Part shown: positions 34,505 to 44,500 of the stretch, piece after piece
How positions within the stretch are numbered: the first letter of the stretch is position 1
How the letters are laid out: every line of letters begins with the position of its first letter
Origin: Bacteroidota bacterium
GTDB lineage: Bacteria; Bacteroidota; Bacteroidia; Chitinophagales; Chitinophagaceae
Assembly (NCBI GenBank): GCA_018267915.1
Contig: JAFDXN010000025.1
Coordinates: 496,001-560,000 of the forward strand
Direction of reading: 5' to 3'
Length of the DNA stretch: 64,000 nt
Program-made: the position numbers and the translations under genes
The notes under the pieces: generated by a model
Databases searched by the model: none
What the model was told of the DNA's origin: nothing
The model's input: only the letters and a program-made list of their open reading frames with translations

Positions 34505-35983
34505 ATGAGGAAGTGTTTGAGTATTTGTTTGCTGTTGATGAGTGTAGCGGTGATGGCGCAATCGCCAAAGCGGGAGTTCCGTGCGGCATGGATAGCGACC
34601 GTGGCAAATATAGACTGGCCGAGTAAACCCGGTTTGCCATCGGATGTACAGAAGGCTGAGTTCATACACCGGCTGGACCAGCTGCGGGATATGGGCTGTA
34701 ATGCTGTGATAGTGCAGGTGCGGCCGGTGAGTGATGCGCTATATGACTCGAAATACGAACCCTGGTGTCACTACCTGACCGGTAAACAAGGTGTAGCGCC
34801 GAGTCCGTATTATGACCCGCTGACCTTTATGGTGGAAGAAACGCATAAGCGCAACATGGAATTTCATGCATGGTTCAATCCTTACCGTGCGCTGATGGAC
34901 AGCAAGAAAAATTTGAATCCAGCCGATCATATCACGAAGCGCCACCCGGAATGGGTTGTGTCGTACGACGGCAAGTCGTACCTGAACCCCGGTGAACCTG
35001 CAGTGCGCGAATACGTGACAAAAGTGATCATGGATGTAGTGAAGCGATATGATATAGACGCTGTGCACATTGACGACTATTTTTATCCCTACCGTGTTGC
35101 CGGTAAAGAGTTTGGCGACGGGCAGTGTTATATCCGTTATGGAAATGGCGAGAGCAAAGACAACTGGCGCAGGCAGAATGTAAACACTTTTATCAAAAAC
35201 CTGAATGACGAAATAAAAGAGGCGAAGCCTTACGTGAAGCTGGGCATCAGCCCGTTCGGGGTGTGGCGGAATAGCAATAAGGACCCTGAAGGTTCGCCAA
35301 CCCGGGCCGGACAAACCTGTTATGACGACCTGTATGCGGATGTGACGCTGTGGATGCGCAAAGGCTGGATAGACTATTTATTGCCACAACTATATTGGGA
35401 ACACGGACATCGTGCTGCCCCCTTCGATGTGCTACTGCCATGGTGGCAGGAGCATGCATATGGCCGCCATGTGTACCTGGGCCTGGGTCTGTACCGTATG
35501 GCTGAAACAAAAGGCGGCGCGTATAGCAGTCCGCATGAGATACTGTGGCAGATACATGATATTCGCGATTCCAAAGCGCAAGGCTTTGTATTTTATAGCG
35601 CGTCGACCTTCGATAAGATATCGCATAGCCTGAAGGACAGCCTTGAGAACCGCATAGACCGCTACCCCGCCTTTCCGCCTACTATGCCTTGGCTGGACAA
35701 GGAGGCGCCCGCGGCACCAACAGTTAGCATCAAGAGCAGCAACAGGGGTGTGAAACTGGAATGGCAGAGCAATAGTAATGAGAAACTAAGATATGTGGTA
35801 TACAAGTTTGGCCCCGATGAAGATGTGAATATCAACCGGCCTGACCGCATTGTAAGCATCCAATCGAAGACAGAGTTCCAGGATGAAGACAGCCACAAGA
35901 AATATACCTATGTGGTAACCGCTATGGACCGGCTATGGAATGAGAGCAAGGCAAGTAATAGAGTGAGTGCAGCTAACGAATAA
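34505..35983 (+). CDS. Family 10-like glycosyl hydrolase (GHL10/DUF187), secreted
   Basis: A 492-aa exported protein. A signal peptide of about 19 residues (ending VMAQ) precedes a TIM-barrel GHL10 domain: REFRAAWIATVANIDWPS, NAVIVQVRPVSDALYDS, FHAWFNPYRA, DAVHIDDYFYPY and LGISPFGVWRN. A fibronectin-III-like domain covers about 400-492. Related enzymes such as E. coli DigH act on denuded peptidoglycan glycan strands, so cell-wall remodelling is likely. I chose the ATG at 34505 because it begins the signal peptide; no Shine-Dalgarno site is visible and a promoter box abuts it. Confidence 0.9.
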   Translation: MRKCLSICLLLMSVAVMAQSPKREFRAAWIATVANIDWPSKPGLPSDVQKAEFIHRLDQLRDMGCNAVIVQVRPVSDALYDSKYEPWCHYLTGKQGVAPSPYYDPLTFMVEETHKRNMEFHAWFNPYRALMDSKKNLNPADHITKRHPEWVVSYDGKSYLNPGEPAVREYVTKVIMDVVKRYDIDAVHIDDYFYPYRVAGKEFGDGQCYIRYGNGESKDNWRRQNVNTFIKNLNDEIKEAKPYVKLGISPFGVWRNSNKDPEGSPTRAGQTCYDDLYADVTLWMRKGWIDYLLPQLYWEHGHRAAPFDVLLPWWQEHAYGRHVYLGLGLYRMAETKGGAYSSPHEILWQIHDIRDSKAQGFVFYSASTFDKISHSLKDSLENRIDRYPAFPPTMPWLDKEAPAAPTVSIKSSNRGVKLEWQSNSNEKLRYVVYKFGPDEDVNINRPDRIVSIQSKTEFQDEDSHKKYTYVVTAMDRLWNESKASNRVSAANE

Positions 35984-36265
35984 AATTTTAAGCTGCATTT
36001 CAAATTTTTTATATAACTTTATATCCCCGTTTCCCTATCTGTAATTTGCGATAATATACTACGCAATATATGACCATACCTTACTAGCCTGGCGAGGTAC
36101 ATTCACAATACAGTTTTTGTTTATTTATAGGGGCCGTTTTGCTTTCGTGCATGATGGCCCATCTTTTTGCTGTTGATATCCTGTGGATTTTAATACTGCC
36201 TTAACGTCAGGCTACTGGACTGGCCGGATATTTGTACTATTTTTAGATAACCAAAAGCCTAGCTT

Positions 36266-37681
36266 ATGTTTGAAGATGATTTCCATGATGAGGAGAGGAG
36301 CCCGCTTGAAGAACTGCTGGAAAAATATGAAATGGTGAAGAAGGGCGAAAGCGTGAGTATAATGGAAGAAGAGGAGTTTGAGCGTGTTATTGAATACTAT
36401 TTTCAAAATAGCAATGAAGAACAGGCGCTCCTGGCCTGTGAAATTGCCCGGACCTATTACCCGTTCTCAGCCAACGTTTTACTGCTAAAAGCCGAAATAC
36501 TGACCCAGGCCCAGAAATACGGGCAGGCACTGAAAGCGCTCGATGAGATGGAGCAGTATGACAGCAATAACCTTGATGCGGTGCTGCTGCGCTCAGATAT
36601 TTTACTGGGCCAGTTCAAATACGACCAGGCGGCGCTGTGGCTGGAGCAAAAATCAGGCGAATTTGAAAAGAAGGAAAAGATAGAGATACTGCTGGAACTA
36701 TCGGATGTTTATGACGAATGCGAGGAGTTTGACGCGGTGTTCGATACGCTGAAGCGCGTGATAAAGGTGGACAGGCGCAACGAGGAAGCCCTGCAAAAAA
36801 TATGCTTCTGGGCCGAATTTACTGAAAGGCTTGAGGAAAGTGTCGCCCTGCACACCAACCTCACCGAGGAAGATCCTTACAATGCGCTGGCCTGGTTCAA
36901 CCTTGGCGCTGCTTACCAGGGGCTGAAACTGTATGAGAAAGCCATAGATGCATATGAATTTTGCGTGGCAATAGACGAGAAGTTTGAATTTGCCTACCGC
37001 AATATGGCCGATGCCTATATGCGCCTTAAATGGTATGGAAAGGCAATAGAAGTGCTGGAAAAACACCTGGAAATAGCGAAACCTGAGGATGTGATATTTG
37101 AAGCGATGGGCTATTGCTGGGAGAAGCAGAAAGACTTTTCAAGAGCGCGCGACTACTACAGGCAGGCATCTCAGTTGAGCCCGCAGGATGACGGCATATT
37201 CTATAAAATAGGCGAGACCTACGCCCGTGAGCAGCAATGGGAAAAGGCCATGAAGTCTTATTCGGTTGCGCTGCACCTGGATAAGAACAATGCATCTTAC
37301 TGCATGGCGATAGGCAACTGCCTGATGGAGCTGGACGTGAAGAGCGAGGCGCTGGTGTGCTACCTGAACGCTGTGCACCTGAAGCCGGGCAGCAAAACCA
37401 CCTGGCTGGCATTGATAAAAGGTTTGTATCTCACAGGCTATTACGACGAGGCGCTGACGCAACTGGATGTGGCCCGCGAGCACTGCGGCGACAAGGCAGA
37501 CTTCAGGTATTACCAGGCTGCTATTATGTTTGAGCAGGGAAAGGCTAAGGAAGGCCTGCTGCAACTGGAGAAGGCACTGCGCCTGGGACCAGGCAAAGTG
37601 AAACTATTTACGGAGCTAAATCCGGAATTCCTGCGCAGAACCGCTGTAGCCGAGCTGGTTTCCAAGTATAAGAAGAAATAA
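36266..37681 (+). CDS. Tetratricopeptide repeat protein
   Basis: A 471-aa protein without a signal peptide, beginning with an acidic segment (MFEDDFHDEERSPLEELLEKYEMV). Roughly ten TPR-like helical pairs follow, clearest in NALAWFNLGAAYQGLKLYEKAIDAYEFCVAI, FAYRNMADAYMRLKWYGKAIEVLEKHL and GIFYKIGETYAREQQWEKAMKSYSVAL-type units. It is a cytoplasmic protein-protein scaffold; the partner is unknown. A bidirectional terminator follows. Confidence 0.88.
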   Translation: MFEDDFHDEERSPLEELLEKYEMVKKGESVSIMEEEEFERVIEYYFQNSNEEQALLACEIARTYYPFSANVLLLKAEILTQAQKYGQALKALDEMEQYDSNNLDAVLLRSDILLGQFKYDQAALWLEQKSGEFEKKEKIEILLELSDVYDECEEFDAVFDTLKRVIKVDRRNEEALQKICFWAEFTERLEESVALHTNLTEEDPYNALAWFNLGAAYQGLKLYEKAIDAYEFCVAIDEKFEFAYRNMADAYMRLKWYGKAIEVLEKHLEIAKPEDVIFEAMGYCWEKQKDFSRARDYYRQASQLSPQDDGIFYKIGETYAREQQWEKAMKSYSVALHLDKNNASYCMAIGNCLMELDVKSEALVCYLNAVHLKPGSKTTWLALIKGLYLTGYYDEALTQLDVAREHCGDKADFRYYQAAIMFEQGKAKEGLLQLEKALRLGPGKVKLFTELNPEFLRRTAVAELVSKYKKK

Positions 37682-37706
37682 TTTTGCTACAATTTCAGAC
37701 ATACAA

Positions 37707-37738
37707 AGGGCGAGACCAATGGTCTTGCCCTAATTCTT
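37707..37738. terminator. Bidirectional terminator between convergent genes
   Basis: AGGGCGAGACCA (37707-37718) pairs with TGGTCTTGCCCT (37720-37731) with one G-T pair, followed by AATTCTTTT on the plus strand. The stem overlaps the stop codon of the minus-strand gene. Confidence 0.75.
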
Positions 37739-39370
37739 TTTTACCCTTTTGAGGTCGATGAGGTTCATGGGATTGCTTTGGAATCCGCTGACACCGCGCT
37801 GGAAGAAGTGCAGCTTTTCGTCGTAGAAAAGCGGGATGACCGGCGCGTAGCTGGTAACAAGGCTGTCCATCCTTCTGTAGAGTTGCCAGCGGACGGAATC
37901 AGGTGCGTTCATGCTTTCATCGTACCATTTGTTGTATAACGCATCGTTGAAGCGGGTGTAGTTGGGAGGGGCCGGCAGGCGGCCATTGAAGAAGGCAAGG
38001 AAGGTTTCTGCATCGGGGTAGTCGGCTATCCATTGCGAGCGAAAGGCCACGGCTTGAGAACGGGCCATTTGCTGCAATTCGATATTGCGCTGGATGATCT
38101 CTACCCGTGCTTTGATCCCGACTTCCTGCAATTCGGTAACAATAAAATTCACCACGTCCGACCAGTTGTCGGGTGTGAGAATGGTAAGGGTGCCAAGGCC
38201 TGTACCGTTCGGATAGCCTGCCCTGGCGAGCAAGTCAAGCGATCGTTGCGGATCGTAGTTATAGCCGAATGAATGTGTGCTGTCGTAGCCCGGCATGCCT
38301 GCCGGTATGAAGCCTGAGAGTGCGGGTTGCACTATCCCATTACGAAAGTACATTACGATCTTTTTGCGGTCGATGGCATAGTTGATCGCCTGGCGAACCA
38401 GTTTACTGCGCGTAGGCATGCCGGCCATGACGACGTTGTTAGTATCGATGAGGAAGCCGATGTACTCTGTATTGAGATAAGTGCCTTTTTCGAGTTGCAG
38501 TTTTTTAGCGTATTCCTTTTTCAGGCTGCCGTCTTTATTGAAGACGAGGTCTTTGAAGGACCCATCGAGACCGTTGACAAAATCGAGGCGGTGCTGGAGG
38601 AAGAGGAAAAATTCGGTGGCTTTGCTGTCGGTGAAGGTGATCTGTACCGCGTCCATGTAAGGCAACTGCGCGCCACTGCTATCGCGCTCCCAGTAGTGCG
38701 GATTTTTGTGCAGAATCAGGACATTATTCTCGTCCCAATGGTGTAACTGAAACGGTCCTGTACCACAGGGATGGCGCGCGAAATCTTTGCCCCAATGTTC
38801 CGCAACCTCTCTGGGTACCACACTACAATAGGGCATGGTAAGTATCTCGGGTAAGGGACGAAACGGCGCTTTAAGTTTTATTTGAATAACAGAGTCGTTC
38901 AGAGCCGTGAAAGGCTCTTTCTGCGCTACACGGCCATTGAATATCCATGCTCCTGTAGATGCCGTTGCCGGGTCTATGAGCCTGTTGAAACTGTAAACCA
39001 CATCGGCCGCTGTCATCCTTCGGCCCTTGCCGCCGGGAAATTCGGGTGCATCCTGGAAGTAGACATTGGCGCGGATGTAGAAAGTATAAACAAGACCATC
39101 ATTGCTTACTTCGCATTTTGTAGCCAGGGACGGGACCAATTGCAATGCCCCATTTGTTTCAAGCAAAGTGTTGTAAACCATGTGGTCGGTCCACATATTG
39201 TAGAGGTTCTTGGCGAAGGCGGGGTCGATGGACTCCACTGTGCCACTGGAATAATTGAGACGGAAGATGCGTTTTTGATCAGCTTGTTTTTCAGGTGCAT
39301 TGCAGGAGTATAAAGCCACCGCGAAGAGAGCTGTGATGATAAAAGCATATTTACGACACAAGACCGGCAT
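37730..39370 (-). CDS. Oligopeptide-type ABC substrate-binding lipoprotein (SBP family 5)
   Basis: A 546-aa lipoprotein (lipobox YSC, Cys23) of the OppA/DppA family. Family 5 features are SIDPAFAKNLYN, VYSFNRLIDPATAS, PYCSVVPREVAEHWG, GTGPFQLHHWDENN and RQAINYAIDRKKIVMYF. It would deliver peptides or other solutes to an inner-membrane ABC importer, but no permease or ATPase is near. I chose the ATG at 39370; the frame extends three codons to a TTG. It is transcribed divergently from pdxJ with only about 75 bp between the starts. Confidence 0.88.
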   Translation of the reverse strand: MPVLCRKYAFIITALFAVALYSCNAPEKQADQKRIFRLNYSSGTVESIDPAFAKNLYNMWTDHMVYNTLLETNGALQLVPSLATKCEVSNDGLVYTFYIRANVYFQDAPEFPGGKGRRMTAADVVYSFNRLIDPATASTGAWIFNGRVAQKEPFTALNDSVIQIKLKAPFRPLPEILTMPYCSVVPREVAEHWGKDFARHPCGTGPFQLHHWDENNVLILHKNPHYWERDSSGAQLPYMDAVQITFTDSKATEFFLFLQHRLDFVNGLDGSFKDLVFNKDGSLKKEYAKKLQLEKGTYLNTEYIGFLIDTNNVVMAGMPTRSKLVRQAINYAIDRKKIVMYFRNGIVQPALSGFIPAGMPGYDSTHSFGYNYDPQRSLDLLARAGYPNGTGLGTLTILTPDNWSDVVNFIVTELQEVGIKARVEIIQRNIELQQMARSQAVAFRSQWIADYPDAETFLAFFNGRLPAPPNYTRFNDALYNKWYDESMNAPDSVRWQLYRRMDSLVTSYAPVIPLFYDEKLHFFQRGVSGFQSNPMNLIDLKRVKKN

Positions 39371-39428
39371 GTATTGCAAAATAAGCTAAGGAACTTACAA
39401 TTTAAGAATACAGAAACAGGTGCTTCAC

Positions 39429-39436
39429 TACATTTG
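39429..39436 (+). promoter_or_regulatory. -7 box close to the pdxJ start codon
   Basis: TACATTTG matches TAnnTTTG and ends 8 nt before the ATG, compatible with a leaderless or nearly leaderless mRNA. A -33 TTG is not evident. Confidence 0.4.
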
Positions 39437-39444
39437 CAGAGAAT

Positions 39445-40167
39445 ATGGCAACGAAACTCTCCGTAAACATTAACAAGATAGCTACCCTGCGCAATAGCCG
39501 CGGCGGTAATAACCCGAGTGTAGTGAAGGCGGCTGTCGATTGCCAGTTGTTTGGCGCCGACGGCATCACGGTGCATCCAAGGCCGGATGAGCGGCACATA
39601 CGGTATAGCGATGTGCGGGAAATAAAGCCTATCATCACTACAGAGTTCAATATCGAAGGCAATCCGCTGGAAGATAAGTTCGTGGCACTGGTGCTGGAGA
39701 CCTTGCCCACGCAGGTGACCCTGGTGCCTGATGATCCGGGGCAACTGACATCGAATCATGGTTGGGACACTATTAAAAAGAAGGACTACCTGAAGGAGAT
39801 CATCGCGGTGTTTAAAAAGGAGGGTATACGTGTTTCGATATTCGTTGACCCGGTGGAAGAAATGGTGGCGGGCGCTGCTGACACCGGTACGGACAGGGTG
39901 GAGCTCTATACCGAAGCATATGCCAAAGGTTACAACAATGATAAGGAGGCTACCATAGCTGATTATGTGAAGGCCGCGAAAGTGGCTAATGAGAAGGGGC
40001 TGGGGCTCAATGCGGGCCATGACCTGGACCTGCATAACCTCAAATATTTCGCGCAAAACATTCCCGGTTTGCTGGAAGTATCGATAGGTCATGCATTGAT
40101 AAGTGATGCACTCTACTATGGGCTGGAAAATACGATACAGATGTATAAAGGCAAACTGAAGGTGTAA
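39445..40167 (+). CDS. pdxJ: Pyridoxine 5'-phosphate synthase
   Basis: A 240-aa TIM-barrel enzyme that condenses 3-amino-2-oxopropyl phosphate with 1-deoxyxylulose 5-phosphate to form pyridoxine phosphate, in DXP-dependent vitamin B6 synthesis. Motifs are LSVNINKIATLRNSRGG, GADGITVHPRPDERHI, QVTLVPDDP, VSIFVDP, ELYTEAYA, GLGLNAGHDLDL and EVSIGHALISDALYYGL. Its length is normal and it starts at the ATG at 39445. Confidence 0.96.
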   Translation: MATKLSVNINKIATLRNSRGGNNPSVVKAAVDCQLFGADGITVHPRPDERHIRYSDVREIKPIITTEFNIEGNPLEDKFVALVLETLPTQVTLVPDDPGQLTSNHGWDTIKKKDYLKEIIAVFKKEGIRVSIFVDPVEEMVAGAADTGTDRVELYTEAYAKGYNNDKEATIADYVKAAKVANEKGLGLNAGHDLDLHNLKYFAQNIPGLLEVSIGHALISDALYYGLENTIQMYKGKLKV

Positions 40168-40215
40168 AATGCTATTTTGACTGTTTGATAAAGTCGATGG
40201 AAGCAGCGCCTACGG

Positions 40216-41076
40216 CTATCCTTTTACGTACTCCCAGTCCTTTATAGGTTCAAACAGTTTAAAGCCCTCTATAACAGAAGGGTGTTGCAGGACCGACGCC
40301 ACGGTCACTTCAGGCAGCAGGTCGGCGGCCAGGTCATTCTTAACGAAAATGAAATTGAAGCCCAGTTCATTGGCGCCAACGAGGCGATACCCCTTCCTGC
40401 GTGCAAGATTGACCATTGCAACGGGAGAAGCGCCGTGGTACACTGGATGCTTGCCGGGGTACATGTAGTCAGGATCGTAGGGGACAACGATATTTTCGTA
40501 GCCAAACTCATTGTGCGTCTCGATGATCACCACTTTCGGGTCAACTGAGGTTATCGCGTCCCATACCCAATAGTCATTACCATCTATGTCGATGGACAGA
40601 AGGCCGATCTCACCTGTATAGCCCTGTGATGTGATAAGCCCGTTTATATTCTCGCGGTTTACTTTTGAATACACGAATTTGGGTGCGTAATGGAAAGGGC
40701 TGGGGTAACGGCTATAGAATCTTTTGCCACGTTCGATCCCCGGCTTATTGTAGTCGATAAACACGCCATGCCAGCCAAAGTTGAAGATAAGATTAGCACA
40801 ATTGCTGTTAAGGCCATCGGCGGCACCTATTTCCACGAAAGTTTTATTATCCATGCCTATGACCGAGAAGATGAATAAGAGTTTTCCATCCTCTTCGAAC
40901 TGGGAAAAGACCTTAAAGCCCGTATCCTTTAATGCAGGCAGCGCTTTTTTTGCGGCACAATCGGCGTAATAATGGAAAAGCCGGCGCTGCTCTACCTGCA
41001 AAGCCGGGCTGAACTTATCCCGGATAAAGAAAATAAGAAAATGGTCTTTAATAAACCTTTTGATGAAGCCCATCAT
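40216..41076 (-). CDS. FkbM-family methyltransferase
   Basis: A 286-aa predicted S-adenosylmethionine-dependent methyltransferase. The AdoMet motif I VEIGAADGLNSN is at about 81-92, an acidic end of strand 2 is in GVFIDYNKPG, and LLSIDIDGNDYWVWDAI matches the FkbM/Methyltransf_21 core. These enzymes O-methylate sugars or other small molecules, often on surface glycans; the substrate is unknown. Two adjacent ATGs (41076 and 41073) are possible starts. Confidence 0.75.
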   Translation of the reverse strand: MMGFIKRFIKDHFLIFFIRDKFSPALQVEQRRLFHYYADCAAKKALPALKDTGFKVFSQFEEDGKLLFIFSVIGMDNKTFVEIGAADGLNSNCANLIFNFGWHGVFIDYNKPGIERGKRFYSRYPSPFHYAPKFVYSKVNRENINGLITSQGYTGEIGLLSIDIDGNDYWVWDAITSVDPKVVIIETHNEFGYENIVVPYDPDYMYPGKHPVYHGASPVAMVNLARRKGYRLVGANELGFNFIFVKNDLAADLLPEVTVASVLQHPSVIEGFKLFEPIKDWEYVKG

Positions 41077-41544
41077 TGCGACAATATTACAGCAAGGGGG
41101 GAATTAAATAAAGTCTTAAAGCCTGTTGCGCTTAAATAAATGCGATATTTCCGTATAGCTATTGCTTTTTGCTAATATTAGCCGTAAATTAGGTTCGGGA
41201 GGAAGAGACCATATAGACAATGCATTAAAAATTAATGTTTTGTTTTTACAATACTTTAACATGTAAGCGGATATAGTTTTTTTAGCTTTGCATCCTATTC
41301 ACGCAATATTTATAAACAAGAGACAGGAACTGGGTTAAAGCACCTGAAGGAGCCTTGTCGAAACTATTTTCTATTACCATAAAAACTGTTAAAATGTCTT
41401 AACCATTGTAAAGCGCTGGTTAAACACATTAAAACACTTTCTTTTCGTTGAGGCTTTTCCCAGTTTTGCGCTGCAAAAAGAGTGGAGCTGAAGCGAATTT
41501 GATTTGCTTTTTAGCGTGGCCAAAGGCTACTGAAAATATTGCGT
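41077..41544. other. Divergent regulatory region upstream of the PKD adhesin
   Basis: A 468-bp spacer between a minus-strand and a plus-strand gene, with no gene visible. A CCTTGTCGAAACTATTTTCT stretch (about 41352-41371) shares TTGTCGAAAC with the leader of the other giant adhesin (minus strand near 11071), a weak hint of shared control. Confidence 0.35.
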
Positions 41545-44500
41545 ATGAGGAATCTTTACTGTCTTTTATTTATTGCTATTAGTCTATGCCTTTCGCCAAA
41601 GGCATTCGCTGCTGCCCCGGTAGCCAATTTTATCGCCTCGCCTTTATCGGGATGTGCGCCAATAGTAGTGCAATTCACCGACCAGAGCACGGGCAATCCC
41701 ACCAGCTGGCAATGGGACCTGGGTAACAACACCACGTCGACGCTGCAAAACCCGTCGACCACGTACATCACCCCGGGAACTTACACCATCTCGCTTACTG
41801 TAACCAACGCTGACGGATCGAATACCAAGACGGTAGTGAATTATATCAATGTGCTGCCCAGCCCGACCGTGAATTTTGCTGCAAATGACAGCAGCGTTTC
41901 CTGTCCGCCCAAGACCGTTCAATTCACTAACCTATCCAACCCGAACATACCCGGCAACGTGACTTACTACTGGGATTTTGGCGATGGTAACACATCGACC
42001 GCACAAAACCCGAGCCATACTTATACATTGGTTGGCTCCTACAATGTGACGCTGGTGGTAACCAATGCATCGGGTTGCCAGAAGTCGCTTACGAAGGTGA
42101 ATTACATAACACTGGTTGATCCCCCGGTAGCAAATTTTACCAGTCCGAACCCGACAGCGTGCGGAGCACCTGCAACGATATCATTTACAAATTCCTCCAC
42201 GAATGCAACCAGCTATCTCTGGGATTTTGGAGACAACACAACCTCTAACCAAACCAGCCCGAACCATACATATACTGCGCCGGGTACTTATACCGTAAAA
42301 CTTATTGCAACCAATGCCGCAGGCTGTACCGATACGCTCGTAAGGCCACTGTATGTGACGATAGTGGATGTTCATTCGGCTTTCACGCCAAGCACAACTT
42401 CGGTATGTGTGGGTGTATCGGTGAGCTTCACGAATAATTCTACCGGGGCTACATCATATAACTGGAACTTCGGTGATAACACTACTTCGACCGCAACCAG
42501 CCCAAGCCATTCATATGGCACGGCAGGCACGTACACCGTAAGGCTGATAGCCAAGAACGGTACCTGTGCCGACACTAGCTACCAGACCATTACGGTAAAT
42601 CCTAAGCCGGTGGTCAACTTCACAGGCAGCCCGCTTACGGCCTGTATGCCTCCGCTGGATGTAACATTTACCAATACGACGACCGGTGCAACCAGTTATG
42701 CGTGGAGCTATGGCGATGCATCGACCAGCACTAATGCAAACCCCACCCATATCCACACGTACACATCATATGGCAGCTTTACGGTGAAGCTCGTTGCAAC
42801 AAGTGCTGCAGGTTGTAAAGACAGTCTTACACGTACCAACTATGTGAATATAACACCGGCGACAGCCACATTGACAAGAACGCCGAGCACAGGCTGCACG
42901 CCGCTGACTGTGGCATTCACTGCTACGCTGAATAATCCGAATGTGATCAGCACCTTCTCCTGGGATTATGGTGATGGCAGCCCGTTGAACACAACTACGC
43001 AGAATCCGACACATACCTATACGACAGCCGGAACTTATACGATCACATTTACTTTCGTTACGACAACAGGGTGTACCGGCACCGCTACTACTACTGTTAC
43101 GGCAAGCCCGCACCCGACCGCCGCCTTCACGCCTAACCCTATAGTGATATGCCCGAACCAGGCAGTAACTTTTACCAATACTTCCACTAATGCCACGAGC
43201 TATCTATGGCTCTTCGGCGATGGCGGACAAAGCACTGCCACCAACCCGACACATACTTATGGTGACCCCGGGCAGTATACCGTAACGCTGATAGCCTATA
43301 ACGGGGGCTGTACCGACACAATGAAGTACACCTATATTACGGTGAACCTGCCGAAGGCTGATTTCACCTTTGCATATAGCTGTGCTAACAGGCTGACAGT
43401 TACATTCACTAACACCTCCGTAGGTAACGATGTGAACTCATGGGACTTTGGTGATGCTACACCGCTGGTGAATACAGTGAGCCCTACGCACACCTATGCT
43501 ACCTACGGCACCTATAACGTAACACTCACAGTAACGAACACAGCCACCGGTTGTACGGATTACCAGACCTACCAGATCGTATTATTCCCGCTTACGCCGG
43601 ACTTTACCGCTAACCCGACTACGATCTGTGCGGGGGGCAGCACCTCATTTACAAACAATACCGTCGGTGGCAGCAGCTACAAATGGTATTTTGGCGACAA
43701 TACAACATCTACAGCGACCAATCCCAATCACACATATACCGGCCCTGGTCTATATACCGTGAAACTGGTTGTTACAGACAGCCGTGGTTGTAAGGACTCG
43801 ATAACAAAAAATAATTACATAACCGTGAGCGGGGCGATAGTGGACTTTATGGGCACACCCACCAGTGGCTGTGCTGCGCTGACCGTAAACTTTACCGATC
43901 AAAGCTCGTCTATGTTCCCGATAACAGGGCACCTATGGCGCTTTGGCGATAACACTACCTCTACGGCAACTAATCCTTCGCATACTTATTATAGTGCGGG
44001 AACTTACAGCGTTACAGAGCTGGTTACCGACCAAAATGGCTGTACCGACTCCTTCAAGAAGACAAACTATATAACAGTTACCAAGCCGCACGCCGGCTTT
44101 ACAAGTACAGATACATCTGTATGTCCCGGTCAGAACGTGCATTTCACTAACTCTTCGACCGGGGCGGCTACGCTTACTTACCAGTGGGATTTCGGAGATA
44201 ATACAACATCTGTTGCAACAAATCCCGACCACAGTTATACCAATGGTGGTTTGTATACTGTTCGCCTGATCGTGACGGATGGCAGCGGCTGTAAGGATAC
44301 GCTGACGCGCACCAACTATATCAACGTTTACAATTTTCACGCAAGCTTCACGATGAGCGACTCCTTTGCATCGTGCCCGCCGCTGATAGATAACTTCACA
44401 AGCACCTCAGCAGGCGCTACCAGCTATCTGTGGAGCTTTGGTAACAACGTTACCTCGGTATTGCAAAACCCGAGCACCGTATACACCTACCCTGGCAACT